From: Oxalicibacterium fonticola_A
GTDB lineage: Bacteria > Pseudomonadota > Gammaproteobacteria > Burkholderiales > Burkholderiaceae_D
Length of the DNA: 64,000 bases
Reading direction: 5' to 3'
NCBI RefSeq assembly: GCF_040395855.1
Contig: NZ_JBEBPO010000002.1
Location: 12,412 to 76,411, forward strand
The translations under genes were made by a program, and so were the position numbers. The notes under the pieces were generated by a model. The model did not search any database. It was given only the letters and a program-made list of their open reading frames with translations, and was not told where the DNA came from. Positions 1 to 8,129 of this stretch are shown here, piece after piece (position 1 is the stretch's first letter; every line of letters starts with the position of its first letter).

Positions 1-57
1 CGCACCGGCAATCATGCCCAAACCGATCAGTCCGATATTCTTGAGTTTCGTTCCCAT
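1..57 (-). CDS. ctpA: S41-family C-terminal processing peptidase, N-terminus only
   Basis: Only the first 19 codons lie in the window; the gene runs off the left edge. They encode MGTKLKNIGLIGLGMIAGA, a short basic stretch followed by a hydrophobic signal or anchor segment, which resembles the start of betaproteobacterial carboxyl-terminal processing proteases. The ATG lies 2 bases after the TGA of the upstream EnvC-like gene, so the two are probably co-transcribed. The order gpmA / EnvC-like / S41 protease is common in Burkholderiales. No catalytic residues are visible, so the family rests on the N-terminus and the context. Confidence 0.55.
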   Translation of the reverse strand, partial: MGTKLKNIGLIGLGMIAGA

Positions 58-59
58 GT

Positions 60-1427
60 TCACCTAATAGTTACCCAGCCAAGTGGGTCAAACGCGCGAC
101 CTTGGTGCCGCATTTCAAAGTATAAACCCGATTGTTCATTGCCGCCGCTATTACCTGTGCTGGCAATGACTTCGCCTGATTTGACGGCATCGCCGGCATG
201 TTTCAATACGGATTGATTATTGCCGTAAATCGTCATGTACTGGCTGCCGTGATCGACGATGATCAGATTGCCGAAACCGCGCAGCCATTCGGCAAAAACA
301 ACACGGCCTGCAGCAATGGCTTTGACTTCCGTGCCTTCGTCTGCGCGTATGAACAAGCCCTTCCAGCTTGGGCCGTCACCGCGTTTGCTGCCGAATTTGG
401 CAATCAGGTCGCCGCGTATCGGCAGCCGCAAGCGGCCGCGCAATGCAGCGAAGGCGCCATCCTGGGTGCTGGCATCGGGTGTGAGTTCATTTCTGGCGAG
501 GGTCTTGGATGGCGGTTCGTCGTCTTCAATCGCATTCGGATTGGTGATTTTTCCGCTCGACGCCTTCTCATCCGGCGTGCCGCGTTTTTTTGCCTGTGCC
601 AGACGTTTTTCACGTTCTTCGCGCGCACGCGCCGCGCGTTCCTGACGGCGTTTTTCTGCCGCTGCCGCTTCCGCCTTGCGTTGTTCCTGAATCAATACAG
701 CCAGCTTGTCCACCAGGCTGGCGAGACGTCGTTCGTCACGCTCGATATTGCCGGCTTCCTTGCGCTGCGCGACCAGTTTGTTCGACAGTTGCGCCAGCAG
801 CGTGGCGCGCTGGGCTTTTTCCTTTTGCAGGATGGCGTGCTGGTCGCGCGCTTCGGCGGCGATTTCATCCAGCTCTTCCTTGGCGTTTTGTACTGCCGCC
901 TGATTGTCTTCGATCTTTGCCAGATTGGTGCGTAGCGCTTCGATCAGCGCTGCCTGCGCGCGCGAGATGTAGCCCATGTATTGCAGTTCGCGATTGATGC
1001 GATTCGGATTGTCGCCGGAGAGCAGCAGCTTGATGCGATCTTCATTGCCGGCGACATATTGTTCGCGTAGCAATGTGGCGAGCTGGCTTTGCTGCGCTTC
1101 GACAATTTTCTGCAGTGCGGCCTGCTGCTGTGATAACTCGTTCAGTTTCGCCTGGGTTTGCTGCTGTTCTTCGGAGAGATCCCGCAAATTGCGTTGTGCA
1201 TCCGATATGGCTTCTTCCGATTTGGCGAGTGCGCTGGCGGCGGAGCTTTTTGCGGTTTCCGTCTTGTCTATGCTGCGTTTGAGCGTCGTCAGTTTTTGCC
1301 GCAGATCGGCGCGCTCGCTTTCGGCGATTTTCTTTTGCTTGCTGCGATCGGTGACTTTTTGCGCCTGCGCCTGTAGCTGCACACCGGCCAGCAGCGCCAG
1401 CAAGACGACCGAGCCAATGATGCGCAT
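60..1427 (-). CDS. envC: EnvC-like murein hydrolase activator (degenerate M23/LytM)
   Basis: Periplasmic coiled-coil protein with a C-terminal LytM (M23) domain. In the EnvC family this activates cell-wall amidases at the division site rather than cutting murein. From the start used here, residues 1-22 form a signal peptide (MRIIGSVVLLALLAGVQLQ), about 25-260 are Gln/Ala/Glu-rich coiled coil, about 260-320 are basic and low-complexity, and the last 120 are LytM. The zinc ligands look lost: the usual HxGxD position reads WKGLFI and the final HxH reads LYFEM. That suggests an activator, not an enzyme. A GTG 26 codons upstream, just after the gpmA stop, is an alternative start that would give 481 residues; neither start has a clear ribosome site. 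Confidence 0.85.
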   Translation of the reverse strand: MRIIGSVVLLALLAGVQLQAQAQKVTDRSKQKKIAESERADLRQKLTTLKRSIDKTETAKSSAASALAKSEEAISDAQRNLRDLSEEQQQTQAKLNELSQQQAALQKIVEAQQSQLATLLREQYVAGNEDRIKLLLSGDNPNRINRELQYMGYISRAQAALIEALRTNLAKIEDNQAAVQNAKEELDEIAAEARDQHAILQKEKAQRATLLAQLSNKLVAQRKEAGNIERDERRLASLVDKLAVLIQEQRKAEAAAAEKRRQERAARAREEREKRLAQAKKRGTPDEKASSGKITNPNAIEDDEPPSKTLARNELTPDASTQDGAFAALRGRLRLPIRGDLIAKFGSKRGDGPSWKGLFIRADEGTEVKAIAAGRVVFAEWLRGFGNLIIVDHGSQYMTIYGNNQSVLKHAGDAVKSGEVIASTGNSGGNEQSGLYFEMRHQGRAFDPLGWVTIR

Positions 1428-1510
1428 CGTCGGCCATGCCAGCGGATGTGGCCGGGCGAGGATGCGCGTGTTGCGTTTGATGCGTGATAAAAATGGAAGT
1501 TGCACGGAGT

Positions 1511-2257
1511 TTATAGCACTGGCCCGTGGCTGGCGGCAGCTTTGACGGCCGCTGCCAGCGATTCCTGATCACCCAGGTAGTAATGACGAATGGGTTTCAG
1601 ATTTTCATCCAGTTCATACACGATAGGGCGGCCGTTCGGAATGCTCAGCGAAACAATATCCTGATCGCTGATGTCGTCGAGAATCTTGATCAGGGCGCGC
1701 AGGCTGTTGCCGTGCGCCGAGATGATGATTTGCTTGCCGGCCCGGATGGATGGCACGATGGTGTCGTTCCAGTACGGCTCCACGCGCAACAGCGTGTCTT
1801 TCAGGCATTCCCCCAGTGGAATTTCTTCGTGCTTCAAGGCGGCGTAACGCGGATCCTTGTACATGGTGCGTGGATCGTCTTCCGCCAGCAATTTTGGCGG
1901 AATGTCGTAGCTGCGACGCCATTGCAATACTTGATCGGCGCCGTATTCCTGCGCGGTTTCAGCCTTGTTCATGCCTTGCAAGGCGCCGTAATGGCGTTCG
2001 TTCAGGTGCCAGTCGCAGACGACGGGTATCCACATCAGATCCATTTCGTCCAGCGTGATCCACATGGTGCGTATCGCGCGCTTTAATACCGAGGAATAAG
2101 CCAGATCGAAGGTAAATCCCGCTTCGCGCAACAGTTTGCCGGCGTGCTTTGCTTCAGCACAGCCTTTTTCAGTCAAATCGACATCGGCCCAGCCGGTAAA
2201 GCGATTATCGAGGTTCCAGGTGGACTCGCCGTGGCGCATCAATACGATTTTGTACAT
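1511..2257 (-). CDS. gpmA: 2,3-bisphosphoglycerate-dependent phosphoglycerate mutase
   Basis: Cytosolic glycolytic enzyme interconverting 3- and 2-phosphoglycerate through a phosphohistidine. The protein opens MYKIVLMRHGESTWN, with the phosphorylated His at residue 9 in the RHGE motif. The second active-site His is in the later ISAHGNS motif. At 248 residues it has the family's usual length (247-250). It is transcribed away from the rhodanese gene across a short divergent promoter region. The EnvC-like gene begins directly behind it or within the next 80 bases, so they probably share a transcript. Confidence 0.97.
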   Translation of the reverse strand: MYKIVLMRHGESTWNLDNRFTGWADVDLTEKGCAEAKHAGKLLREAGFTFDLAYSSVLKRAIRTMWITLDEMDLMWIPVVCDWHLNERHYGALQGMNKAETAQEYGADQVLQWRRSYDIPPKLLAEDDPRTMYKDPRYAALKHEEIPLGECLKDTLLRVEPYWNDTIVPSIRAGKQIIISAHGNSLRALIKILDDISDQDIVSLSIPNGRPIVYELDENLKPIRHYYLGDQESLAAAVKAAASHGPVL

Positions 2258-2327
2258 GAGTCAGATAGGTAAGTAATGGTTTTTTGATGCAAAATGCCGA
2301 ATCCGAATTGTATTCGGTCTTCTATTT

Positions 2328-2333
2328 TATAAT
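2328..2333 (+). promoter_or_regulatory. Probable -10 element (TATAAT)
   Basis: A consensus TATAAT hexamer lies about 30 bases before the GTG start of the rhodanese gene, in the divergent gap with gpmA. No convincing -35 hexamer is seen at 16-18 bases. A CCGAAT / ATTCGG inverted repeat lies just upstream (2298-2316) and could be an operator. Assigned by position and consensus only. Confidence 0.4.
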
Positions 2334-2363
2334 GCGAACACTCTTTCAACTAATTGGATCACC

Positions 2364-2765
2364 GTGAAATTCATCATTGATAACATTTTTCTCATCGGCA
2401 TCGTGCTGGTGTCGGGCGGCGCACTGATCGTGCATACCTTGCAACGTACCGGTGCAAAAGTGACTGCCTTGCAGGCAACACAGATCATCAATCAGGGAAA
2501 AGTTCTGATTCTCGATGTCCGTAACGCCGACGATTTTGCGACCGGACATGTCCGCGATGCAAAAAACATCCCGTTGAAAGAATTGAAAACCCGCGTAGGC
2601 GAGCTGGAAAAATTCAAGGAGCGGCCGGTGATTGTGGTCTGCACCAAGGGCTTGCAATCGGCAAAAGCAACCGCACAACTGAAGAAGGCAGGTTACGCCA
2701 ACGCGGCCAGTTTACTCGGTGGACTGGATGCATGGCAATCGCAAGGCCTGCCTGTCGTCAAGTAA
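2364..2765 (+). CDS. Membrane-anchored rhodanese-like sulfurtransferase
   Basis: 133 residues: one N-terminal membrane segment (about 4-24) and a single rhodanese domain. The active-site Cys is in the CTKG loop near residue 94, so transfer of sulfane sulfur is plausible, although the substrate is unknown. The start is GTG, and no in-frame ATG would preserve the membrane segment. It heads a plus-strand block with grxC 12 bases downstream, then secB and gpsA; the redox pairing with glutaredoxin is typical of this lineage. The domain call is secure, the physiological role is not. Confidence 0.9.
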   Translation: MKFIIDNIFLIGIVLVSGGALIVHTLQRTGAKVTALQATQIINQGKVLILDVRNADDFATGHVRDAKNIPLKELKTRVGELEKFKERPVIVVCTKGLQSAKATAQLKKAGYANAASLLGGLDAWQSQGLPVVK

Positions 2766-2777
2766 GAGAGGATCAAT

Positions 2778-3041
2778 ATGACTGCGCATGTAGTGATGTA
2801 TAGCACCGGCGTCTGCCCGTATTGCACGATGGCGGAACGCTTGTTGACGGCCAAGGGGATAGAAACGATTGAAAAAATTCGCATCGATCTCGATCCTGCG
2901 CAACGCGCCGCGATGATGCAGAAAACCGGCCGTCGCACCGTACCGCAGATTTATGTCGGCGATACGCACGTCGGCGGCTTTGACGATCTGAATGCGCTGG
3001 AACGTCTCGGCAAGCTGGATGCCTTGCTGCAAGGCGCCTGA
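2778..3041 (+). CDS. grxC: Glutaredoxin 3
   Basis: Small cytosolic thiol-disulfide oxidoreductase that uses glutathione to reduce protein disulfides and mixed disulfides. The dithiol site CPYC is at residues 13-16. The cis-Pro region reads RRTVPQIYV and is followed by the GGFDDL glutathione-binding stretch. Length 87 residues, normal for GrxC. AGAGAGGATCAAT precedes the ATG, giving a good ribosome site. A hairpin lies between it and secB. Confidence 0.96.
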   Translation: MTAHVVMYSTGVCPYCTMAERLLTAKGIETIEKIRIDLDPAQRAAMMQKTGRRTVPQIYVGDTHVGGFDDLNALERLGKLDALLQGA

Positions 3042-3088
3042 AGCGGTGCGCATCTGCGACATCGCAATGTTCATGCTGTAACCTGCCC

Positions 3089-3110
3089 GGAGGGTGAGCC
3101 CTCCATTTTT
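3089..3110 (+). terminator. Terminator-like hairpin between grxC and secB
   Basis: GGAGGG (3089-3094), loop TGAG, CCCTCC (3099-3104), then ATTTTT. A short GC stem with a T tract can act as a weak intrinsic terminator or attenuator, so secB may be partly uncoupled from grxC. Confidence 0.5.
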
Positions 3111-3130
3111 AATCTGACTGAAAGTGCTTC

Positions 3131-3625
3131 ATGGCTGACGAAAATCTGCAACCCGTATTCCAGATCCAACGTGTGTATCTGAAAGATCTGTCGCTGGAAC
3201 AACCTAATTCCCCGGCAATTTTCCTTGAGCAGGCTGCTCCCGTGATTGAAGTGGCAGTGGATGTCGGCGCAGAACAGCTGGCTGAAGGCATGTTTGAGTC
3301 GACCGTAACGATTACGGTGACGGCCAAAATCAATGACAAGGTCGCCTTCCTGGTGGAAGCCAAGCAGGCAGGTATTTTTGAGGCGCGCAACATTCCGGAC
3401 GAACAGCTGGATCCGCTGATCGGCATCGGTTGCCCAAGCACGATTTACCCTTATCTGCGCGCCAATATCGCGGACGCCATTACACGCGCCGGTTTCCCGC
3501 CTGTGCATCTGTCGGAAATCAATTTCGAAGTGTTTTATCAGCAGCGTCTGGAAGCGTTGGCGCAGCAACACGCTACCAACGGTTCCGGCATCGTGATGCC
3601 TGACGGTTCGGCAGCAAAGCACTAA
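3131..3625 (+). CDS. secB: Protein-export chaperone SecB
   Basis: Cytosolic tetrameric chaperone that keeps preproteins unfolded and passes them to SecA. The 164-residue protein has the family core: FQIQRVYLKDLSLEQPNSP near the N-terminus, the VTVTAK-type strand, GCPSTIYPYLR, and the acidic-aromatic INFEVFYQQR near the end. Length is slightly above the E. coli protein, as usual in betaproteobacteria. Its neighbours grxC and gpsA match the gammaproteobacterial secB locus, which supports the call. Confidence 0.97.
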   Translation: MADENLQPVFQIQRVYLKDLSLEQPNSPAIFLEQAAPVIEVAVDVGAEQLAEGMFESTVTITVTAKINDKVAFLVEAKQAGIFEARNIPDEQLDPLIGIGCPSTIYPYLRANIADAITRAGFPPVHLSEINFEVFYQQRLEALAQQHATNGSGIVMPDGSAAKH

Positions 3626-3691
3626 GTCCTTCCTTGCAGGTGCGTCGTCCGATGCATCTGCAAGTTCCCGATAATGTGTGAAGGTGATCGC

Positions 3692-4141
3692 ATGAAATGG
3701 TCTTCCGCTGTCTTTGCAGCTTTGCTGGCCCCTACGCTGGCCATGAGCGCGGTGCGCGCGGCCGAGTTCAAGTCGGTGGGTGCCAATCCTGCCGTGCTGT
3801 ATAACGCACCGTCAGACCGGGGGCGCAAGATATTTGTCGCACCGCGCGGCATGCCGGTGGAAATCGTGTTGACGCAAAATGGCTGGAGCAAGGTGCGTGA
3901 TGCCGCCGGCGACTTGTCCTGGATAGAAACCAGCGCGTTGACATCGAAACGCACCGTGGTGGCGACGACCGCCAACCTGAAATTGCATGCAGCGGCGGAA
4001 GATGCCTCTGCCGTGGTGGCGACGGTTGATAAAGGCGTGCTGCTTGAATTGGTGGCGCCGCCAGCTTCGGGTTGGGTCAAGCTGAAGCACAGGGATGGGC
4101 CGATCGGCTTTGCAAAAATCGGTGAAGTGTGGGGCGAGTAA
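3692..4141 (+). CDS. Secreted bacterial SH3-domain protein
   Basis: 149 residues from ATG 3692, chosen because it begins the signal peptide MKWSSAVFAALLAPTLAMSA. An upstream ATG at 3674 would add six polar residues before it. The mature protein holds two SH3b-like repeats: about 30-85 with NGWSKVRDAAGDLSWIE, and about 90-149 with SGWVKLKHRDGPIGF. Such domains often bind peptidoglycan or envelope proteins. No catalytic domain is attached. It sits between secB and gpsA. The domain call is good; the function is unknown. Confidence 0.85.
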   Translation: MKWSSAVFAALLAPTLAMSAVRAAEFKSVGANPAVLYNAPSDRGRKIFVAPRGMPVEIVLTQNGWSKVRDAAGDLSWIETSALTSKRTVVATTANLKLHAAAEDASAVVATVDKGVLLELVAPPASGWVKLKHRDGPIGFAKIGEVWGE

Positions 4142-4311
4142 GGAATAACGGCAGAACAACTGCGGAATAGATTGCGTATCGGCGCAAGCTGGAAGTGGCG
4201 GCACAGTTTTCATGGATGCCGCGCAGATTCTGTTGACCATCATTGGTGCGCGACATTCTGACGATGTGCGCTCCTGTTAGTATTCTCACTCTTGTCTATC
4301 AAATCCAAAGA

Positions 4312-5307
4312 ATGAATATCACAATACTTGGTGCAGGCGCATGGGGTACGGCCTTGGCGATGTCGCTGGCTGACCGGCATGCTGTGATGTTATGGGGGCG
4401 CGATGCCGCTGCGATGCGGGATATGCAGCAGCAACGCGAAAATGCCGCCTATCTGCCCGGTTTCCGTTTGCCGGACAGCCTGTCCCTGAGTGCGGATTTT
4501 TCTGCCGCGCTTGCACATGTCGGGACGGATGGCCTGCTGCTGGTGGCAACTTCGCTGGCAGGATTGCGCCCGTTGGCCATGCAATTGAAGTCGTATGCGA
4601 TTCCAAACATCGTCTGGCTGTGCAAGGGCTTCGAGGCGGACACGCATTTGCTGCCGCATCAGATCGTGCGCGAAGTATTGGGAAGCGATGTTCCTGCCGG
4701 CGCCCTGTCGGGCCCGTCTTTTGCGCAAGAGGTTGCGCACGGCCTGCCTTGTGCATTGGCGATCGCTTCCGATAACGCAGCCTTGCGCGAACTGGTAGTC
4801 AGTGCCGTGCATGGGCCGAGCATGCGCATTTATTCAACCGACGATGTGATCGGCGTCGAAGTTGGCGGCGCGGTAAAAAACATACTGGCGATTGCCACCG
4901 GCATCATCGACGGCCTCAAGCTCGGTTTGAATGCGCGCGCGGCGCTGATTACACGCGGCCTGGTGGAAATCACGCGCTTCGGCGTCGCACTTGGCGGACG
5001 TACTGAAACCTTTATGGGTCTGGCCGGCATGGGCGATCTGATTCTGACCTGTACCGGCGACCTGTCACGCAACCGCAAGGTAGGGCTGGGCTTGGCGCAG
5101 GGGAAAAAACTGGAGCAGATCGTGACCGAACTGGGTCATGTTGCCGAAGGCGTGCGTTGCGCACAGGCAGTGCGTGCGCTGGCGACTGAACACGGTATTG
5201 ATATGCCGATTACGCATGCAGTTGCGGCAGTCTTGTTCGATGGTGATTCACCGCTGGAAATGGTCAGCCGCCTGCTCGCGCGCGATGCGCGCAATGAAAT
5301 GGCCTGA
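4312..5307 (+). CDS. gpsA: Glycerol-3-phosphate dehydrogenase (NAD(P)+)
   Basis: Makes sn-glycerol-3-phosphate from dihydroxyacetone phosphate for phospholipid synthesis, in the cytosol. Residues 1-12 (MNITILGAGAWG) form the Rossmann nucleotide-binding loop. The catalytic Lys lies in VGGAVKNILAIATG near residue 190, and the substrate region NARAALITRGL follows. The start was chosen at ATG 4312, giving the standard 331 residues; an open upstream extension of 23 codons would displace the Rossmann loop from the N-terminus. Last gene of the secB block. Confidence 0.96.
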   Translation: MNITILGAGAWGTALAMSLADRHAVMLWGRDAAAMRDMQQQRENAAYLPGFRLPDSLSLSADFSAALAHVGTDGLLLVATSLAGLRPLAMQLKSYAIPNIVWLCKGFEADTHLLPHQIVREVLGSDVPAGALSGPSFAQEVAHGLPCALAIASDNAALRELVVSAVHGPSMRIYSTDDVIGVEVGGAVKNILAIATGIIDGLKLGLNARAALITRGLVEITRFGVALGGRTETFMGLAGMGDLILTCTGDLSRNRKVGLGLAQGKKLEQIVTELGHVAEGVRCAQAVRALATEHGIDMPITHAVAAVLFDGDSPLEMVSRLLARDARNEMA

Positions 5308-5351
5308 AGTCTGTGCGCACAGCATCAAACAGTGCGCGTGCCATGCTGCAA

Positions 5352-5687
5352 TCAATGCGGCAACAGCAGCAGCGTCAATAAAACCGACGAATCTTCCAGT
5401 GCGTGCAAGGCATGCGGTTCGCCGCCTGCCAGGTAAACCAGCTCGCCGGCGTGCAGGGTTTGCGTGGTTTGGTGCGCTTGCAATTCAACCGCACCTTCCA
5501 GGCATTGGATCGTCAACGGGCCGGGAACGGTATGTTCCGGCATGCCTTTTCCGTGCGGCAGCACCAGACGCATCAACTCAAGTTGCGGTGTTTTGAAAAG
5601 CGCATTTGAAACGGAAGCGGTGATTCGTTCGCCTAGTGGCCGGACATCGATCAACTGGCCGGATCTTGCGTGCGGTAGAGCCATCAT
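5352..5687 (-). CDS. Small cupin-domain protein
   Basis: 111-residue single cupin. Conserved features are the LPHGKGMPEHTVPGPLTIQCLEG segment and the later AGELVYLAGGEPHALHALED segment, the two cupin motifs, with His residues that could bind a metal. Cytosolic, no signal peptide. It converges on gpsA with 44 bases between stops. Small cupins of this type are sensors or dioxygenase-like proteins of varied function, and no substrate can be inferred here. Confidence 0.8.
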   Translation of the reverse strand: MMALPHARSGQLIDVRPLGERITASVSNALFKTPQLELMRLVLPHGKGMPEHTVPGPLTIQCLEGAVELQAHQTTQTLHAGELVYLAGGEPHALHALEDSSVLLTLLLLPH

Positions 5688-5797
5688 CTTCTCCTCAACG
5701 TTATTCCAATACCGTCAAACGCATGAAAACCTGCGCTCTGCATTCCTTATAGCAAACAAATCGTGCCGGATCAATCCGGGGCCTGCCGGGATGCGTT

Positions 5798-5998
5798 TTA
5801 TTGTTCGTCAGGTTCGGATAATTTGATTTTCAGCAAACGTTTTTGTCCCTGGCGCTGGGCTGAAATCGATTTTTGATGTGGTCCGGCAACACGCTGTTTT
5901 GCCGCCAGTGCAAGATGATTGCGCGGCTTCAACGCCTGTTGCGAGGGCTCGATGCGGATGGTGAGTTTTTGCCGTTTGGCGAGCGCTTTATTGGCCAT
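5798..5998 (-). CDS. Small basic conserved protein, function unknown
   Basis: 66 residues from ATG 5998 (MANKALAKRQKLTIRIE); an in-frame ATG six codons earlier is possible. Very rich in Lys, Arg and Gln, without Cys, signal peptide or membrane segment, so a nucleic-acid-binding role is possible but unsupported. It lies downstream of hslU with a 70-base gap. Codon use looks like that of its neighbours. Similar short basic open frames are known to me from Burkholderiales, but I cannot name the family. Confidence 0.6.
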   Translation of the reverse strand: MANKALAKRQKLTIRIEPSQQALKPRNHLALAAKQRVAGPHQKSISAQRQGQKRLLKIKLSEPDEQ

Positions 5999-6068
5999 GA
6001 TGGTAACGCCGCGCATGCTGCCATGCGCGGCCCCTGTCGATGATGATTATCGATCTTACCGCAGGTAA

Positions 6069-7412
6069 TTACAGCACGTAGCGCGACAAATCCTCATCCA
6101 CCGACAAGGCGCCCAGTCTTTCATTCACATAGGCGGCATCGATGGCGAGCGTCTGATCCGGGCTTTTGCCGGCGGAAAACGAAATTTCTTCCAGCAGTTT
6201 TTCCATCACCGTATATAAACGGCGCGCGCCGATGTTCTCGGTTTTTTCATTGACCGAATAGGCGATTTCCGCCATCCGCTGGATGCCATCCTGCGCAAAT
6301 TCAATGGTAACGCCTTCCGTGGCCAGCAAGGCTTCGTACTGCTTGGTCAGGCAGGCGTCGGTGCCGGTCAGAATGCGCTCGAAATCGGCGATCGACAGTG
6401 ATTCCAGTTCGACGCGGATGGGGAAGCGCCCCTGCAATTCCGGTATCAGATCCGAAGGCTTGGCGAGATGAAATGCGCCCGATGCGATGAACAGGATGTG
6501 ATCGGTCTTGATCATGCCGTACTTGGTGTTGACGGTGGTGCCTTCCACCAGTGGCAGCAGATCGCGCTGCACGCCGGCGCGCGACACTTCGCCACCACCG
6601 GTTTCGGAGCGGTTGGCAATCTTGTCGATTTCATCGAGAAAAACGATGCCGTTCTGTTCCACATTGGCGATGGCTTTTTGCTTGAGTTCGTCTTCGTTGA
6701 CCAGTTTGCCGGCTTCTTCCTCGATCAATAGCTTCATCGCTTCCCGGATCTTGATCTTGCGCGCCTTCTTGCGATTGCTGCTGGCGCCGGAAAACATCGA
6801 TTTGATCTGTTCGGTCATTTCTTCCATGCCGGGCGGGGCCATGATTTCCATCGTCGGCCCGGCTTCGGCCAGTTCGATCTCGATCTCGGTATCGTCCAGT
6901 ACGCCTTCGCGCAGGCGCTTGCGGAAAGTCTGGCGCGTGGCATTGCCGCTGCTGTTGTCAGGAACGCTGGTATTCGATGGATGAAAGCCGAAATCGCGTG
7001 CCGGCGGCACCAGAATGTCGATCACGCGATCTTCTGCGGCATCTTCGGCGCGCGCGCGCACCTTGCGCGTCTCGGCTTCGCGCGTCTGCTTGATGCCGAT
7101 GTCGATCAGGTCGCGAATGATGGTGTCGACGTCGCGGCCGACGTAGCCGACCTCGGTGAACTTGGTGGCTTCGATCTTGATGAAAGGCGCGTCTGCCAGC
7201 TTGGCCAGGCGGCGCGCGATTTCAGTTTTGCCGACGCCGGTGGGTCCTATCATCAGGATGTTTTTCGGCGTGATTTCGTGGCGCAGCGGTTCTGCAACCT
7301 GCTGGCGGCGCCAGCGGTTGCGCAGGGCGATGGCGACCGCGCGCTTGGCATTGCCCTGGCCGACCACATGTTTATCGAGTTCCGAAACGATTTCCTGGGG
7401 TGTCATGTTCAT
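6069..7412 (-). CDS. hslU: ATP-dependent protease ATPase subunit HslU (ClpY)
   Basis: AAA+ unfoldase that feeds substrates to the HslV peptidase. N-terminal MNMTPQEIVSELDKHVVGQ is followed by Walker A GPTGVGKTE, the pore motif GYVGRD, an intermediate domain rich in acidic and Met residues, Walker B IVFLDEIDK, and sensor 2 GARRLYTVME. The C-terminus SRYVL matches the tail that inserts between HslV subunits. Start at ATG 7412 gives 447 residues, standard length; an ATG five codons upstream is possible. hslV lies 36 bases upstream on the same transcript. Confidence 0.98.
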   Translation of the reverse strand: MNMTPQEIVSELDKHVVGQGNAKRAVAIALRNRWRRQQVAEPLRHEITPKNILMIGPTGVGKTEIARRLAKLADAPFIKIEATKFTEVGYVGRDVDTIIRDLIDIGIKQTREAETRKVRARAEDAAEDRVIDILVPPARDFGFHPSNTSVPDNSSGNATRQTFRKRLREGVLDDTEIEIELAEAGPTMEIMAPPGMEEMTEQIKSMFSGASSNRKKARKIKIREAMKLLIEEEAGKLVNEDELKQKAIANVEQNGIVFLDEIDKIANRSETGGGEVSRAGVQRDLLPLVEGTTVNTKYGMIKTDHILFIASGAFHLAKPSDLIPELQGRFPIRVELESLSIADFERILTGTDACLTKQYEALLATEGVTIEFAQDGIQRMAEIAYSVNEKTENIGARRLYTVMEKLLEEISFSAGKSPDQTLAIDAAYVNERLGALSVDEDLSRYVL

Positions 7413-7448
7413 AATGATTTTTCGCAAAAGGGGCTGGTGCGCTTGCGC

Positions 7449-7985
7449 TCAATCCAGCGTTTCTATCGTGTGCGACAGATTGGTGTAGATGCAGAGTTCG
7501 CCTGCTATCGTCAGCGATTTCTTGACGATTTCCAGCGGCGACAGCTCGGTGTTTTCCTGCAAGGCTTTGGCGGCCGATTGCGCATAGGTGCCGCCGGAAC
7601 CGATGGCGCCTATACCGTCGTTTGGTTCCAGCACATCGCCATTGCCGGTGATGACCAGCGTGGTTTCATGGTCTGCCACCAGCAGCATGGCTTCCAGCCT
7701 GCGCAGCATGCGGTCGGTGCGCCAGTCCTTGGCCAGTTCGACCGAGGCGCGCATCAGATGACCTTGATGTTTTTCCAGTTTGGATTCAAAGCGTTCCAGC
7801 AAGGTGAATGCATCGGCGGTACCGCCGGCAAAACCGACCAGCACCTTGCCGTTATAGACTTTGCGTACTTTGCGCGCGGTGCCCTTCATGACGATATTAC
7901 CCAGGGTAACCTGACCGTCGCCGCCGAGCGCAACGACGTTGCCGCGTCGCACCGAGAGTATCGTGGTGCCGTGAAATTGTTCCAT
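7449..7985 (-). CDS. hslV: ATP-dependent protease peptidase subunit HslV (ClpQ)
   Basis: Threonine protease forming double hexameric rings with HslU. The N-terminus MEQFHG ends just before TTILSVRRG, so Thr7 should become the catalytic N-terminal Thr after removal of six residues. Other core elements are GGDGQVTLGN, the GFAGGTADAFTL stretch and IGSGGTYAQSAA. 178 residues is typical. The ribosome site is strong (CAGAGG before the ATG). A sigma-32-like promoter lies about 90 bases upstream. Confidence 0.98.
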   Translation of the reverse strand: MEQFHGTTILSVRRGNVVALGGDGQVTLGNIVMKGTARKVRKVYNGKVLVGFAGGTADAFTLLERFESKLEKHQGHLMRASVELAKDWRTDRMLRRLEAMLLVADHETTLVITGNGDVLEPNDGIGAIGSGGTYAQSAAKALQENTELSPLEIVKKSLTIAGELCIYTNLSHTIETLD

Positions 7986-8076
7986 GCTTGCCTCTGAAAT
8001 AGGAGTGGCTGAGGTGGTGAAAAACAGAATAAAAAGTGAAATCAGGTCGCGCGAAAAGCACGATATTTCCAGAAAA

Positions 8077-8102
8077 ATGGGGACGGACCTTACGATTGCA
8101 AG
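8077..8102 (-). promoter_or_regulatory. Sigma-32 (heat-shock) type promoter of hslVU
   Basis: On the minus strand, CTTGCAA (8096-8102) is followed by 13 bases and CCCCAT (8077-8082), then TTTT. This is very close to the sigma-32 consensus CTTGAAA-N12-16-CCCCATNT. It points at hslV, about 90 bases away. The match is seen directly. The heat-shock assignment follows from the known consensus and from hslVU being a classic sigma-32 target; rpoH itself is in this window. Confidence 0.75.
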
Positions 8103-8129
8103 TCGGAATTACGTCCTGATTGCAGAACC

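Noticed and set aside
6981..7997. A 338-codon plus-strand frame opposite hslV and the end of hslU
   Set aside because: hslVU are certain from catalytic motifs; the opposite frame has no recognisable fold.
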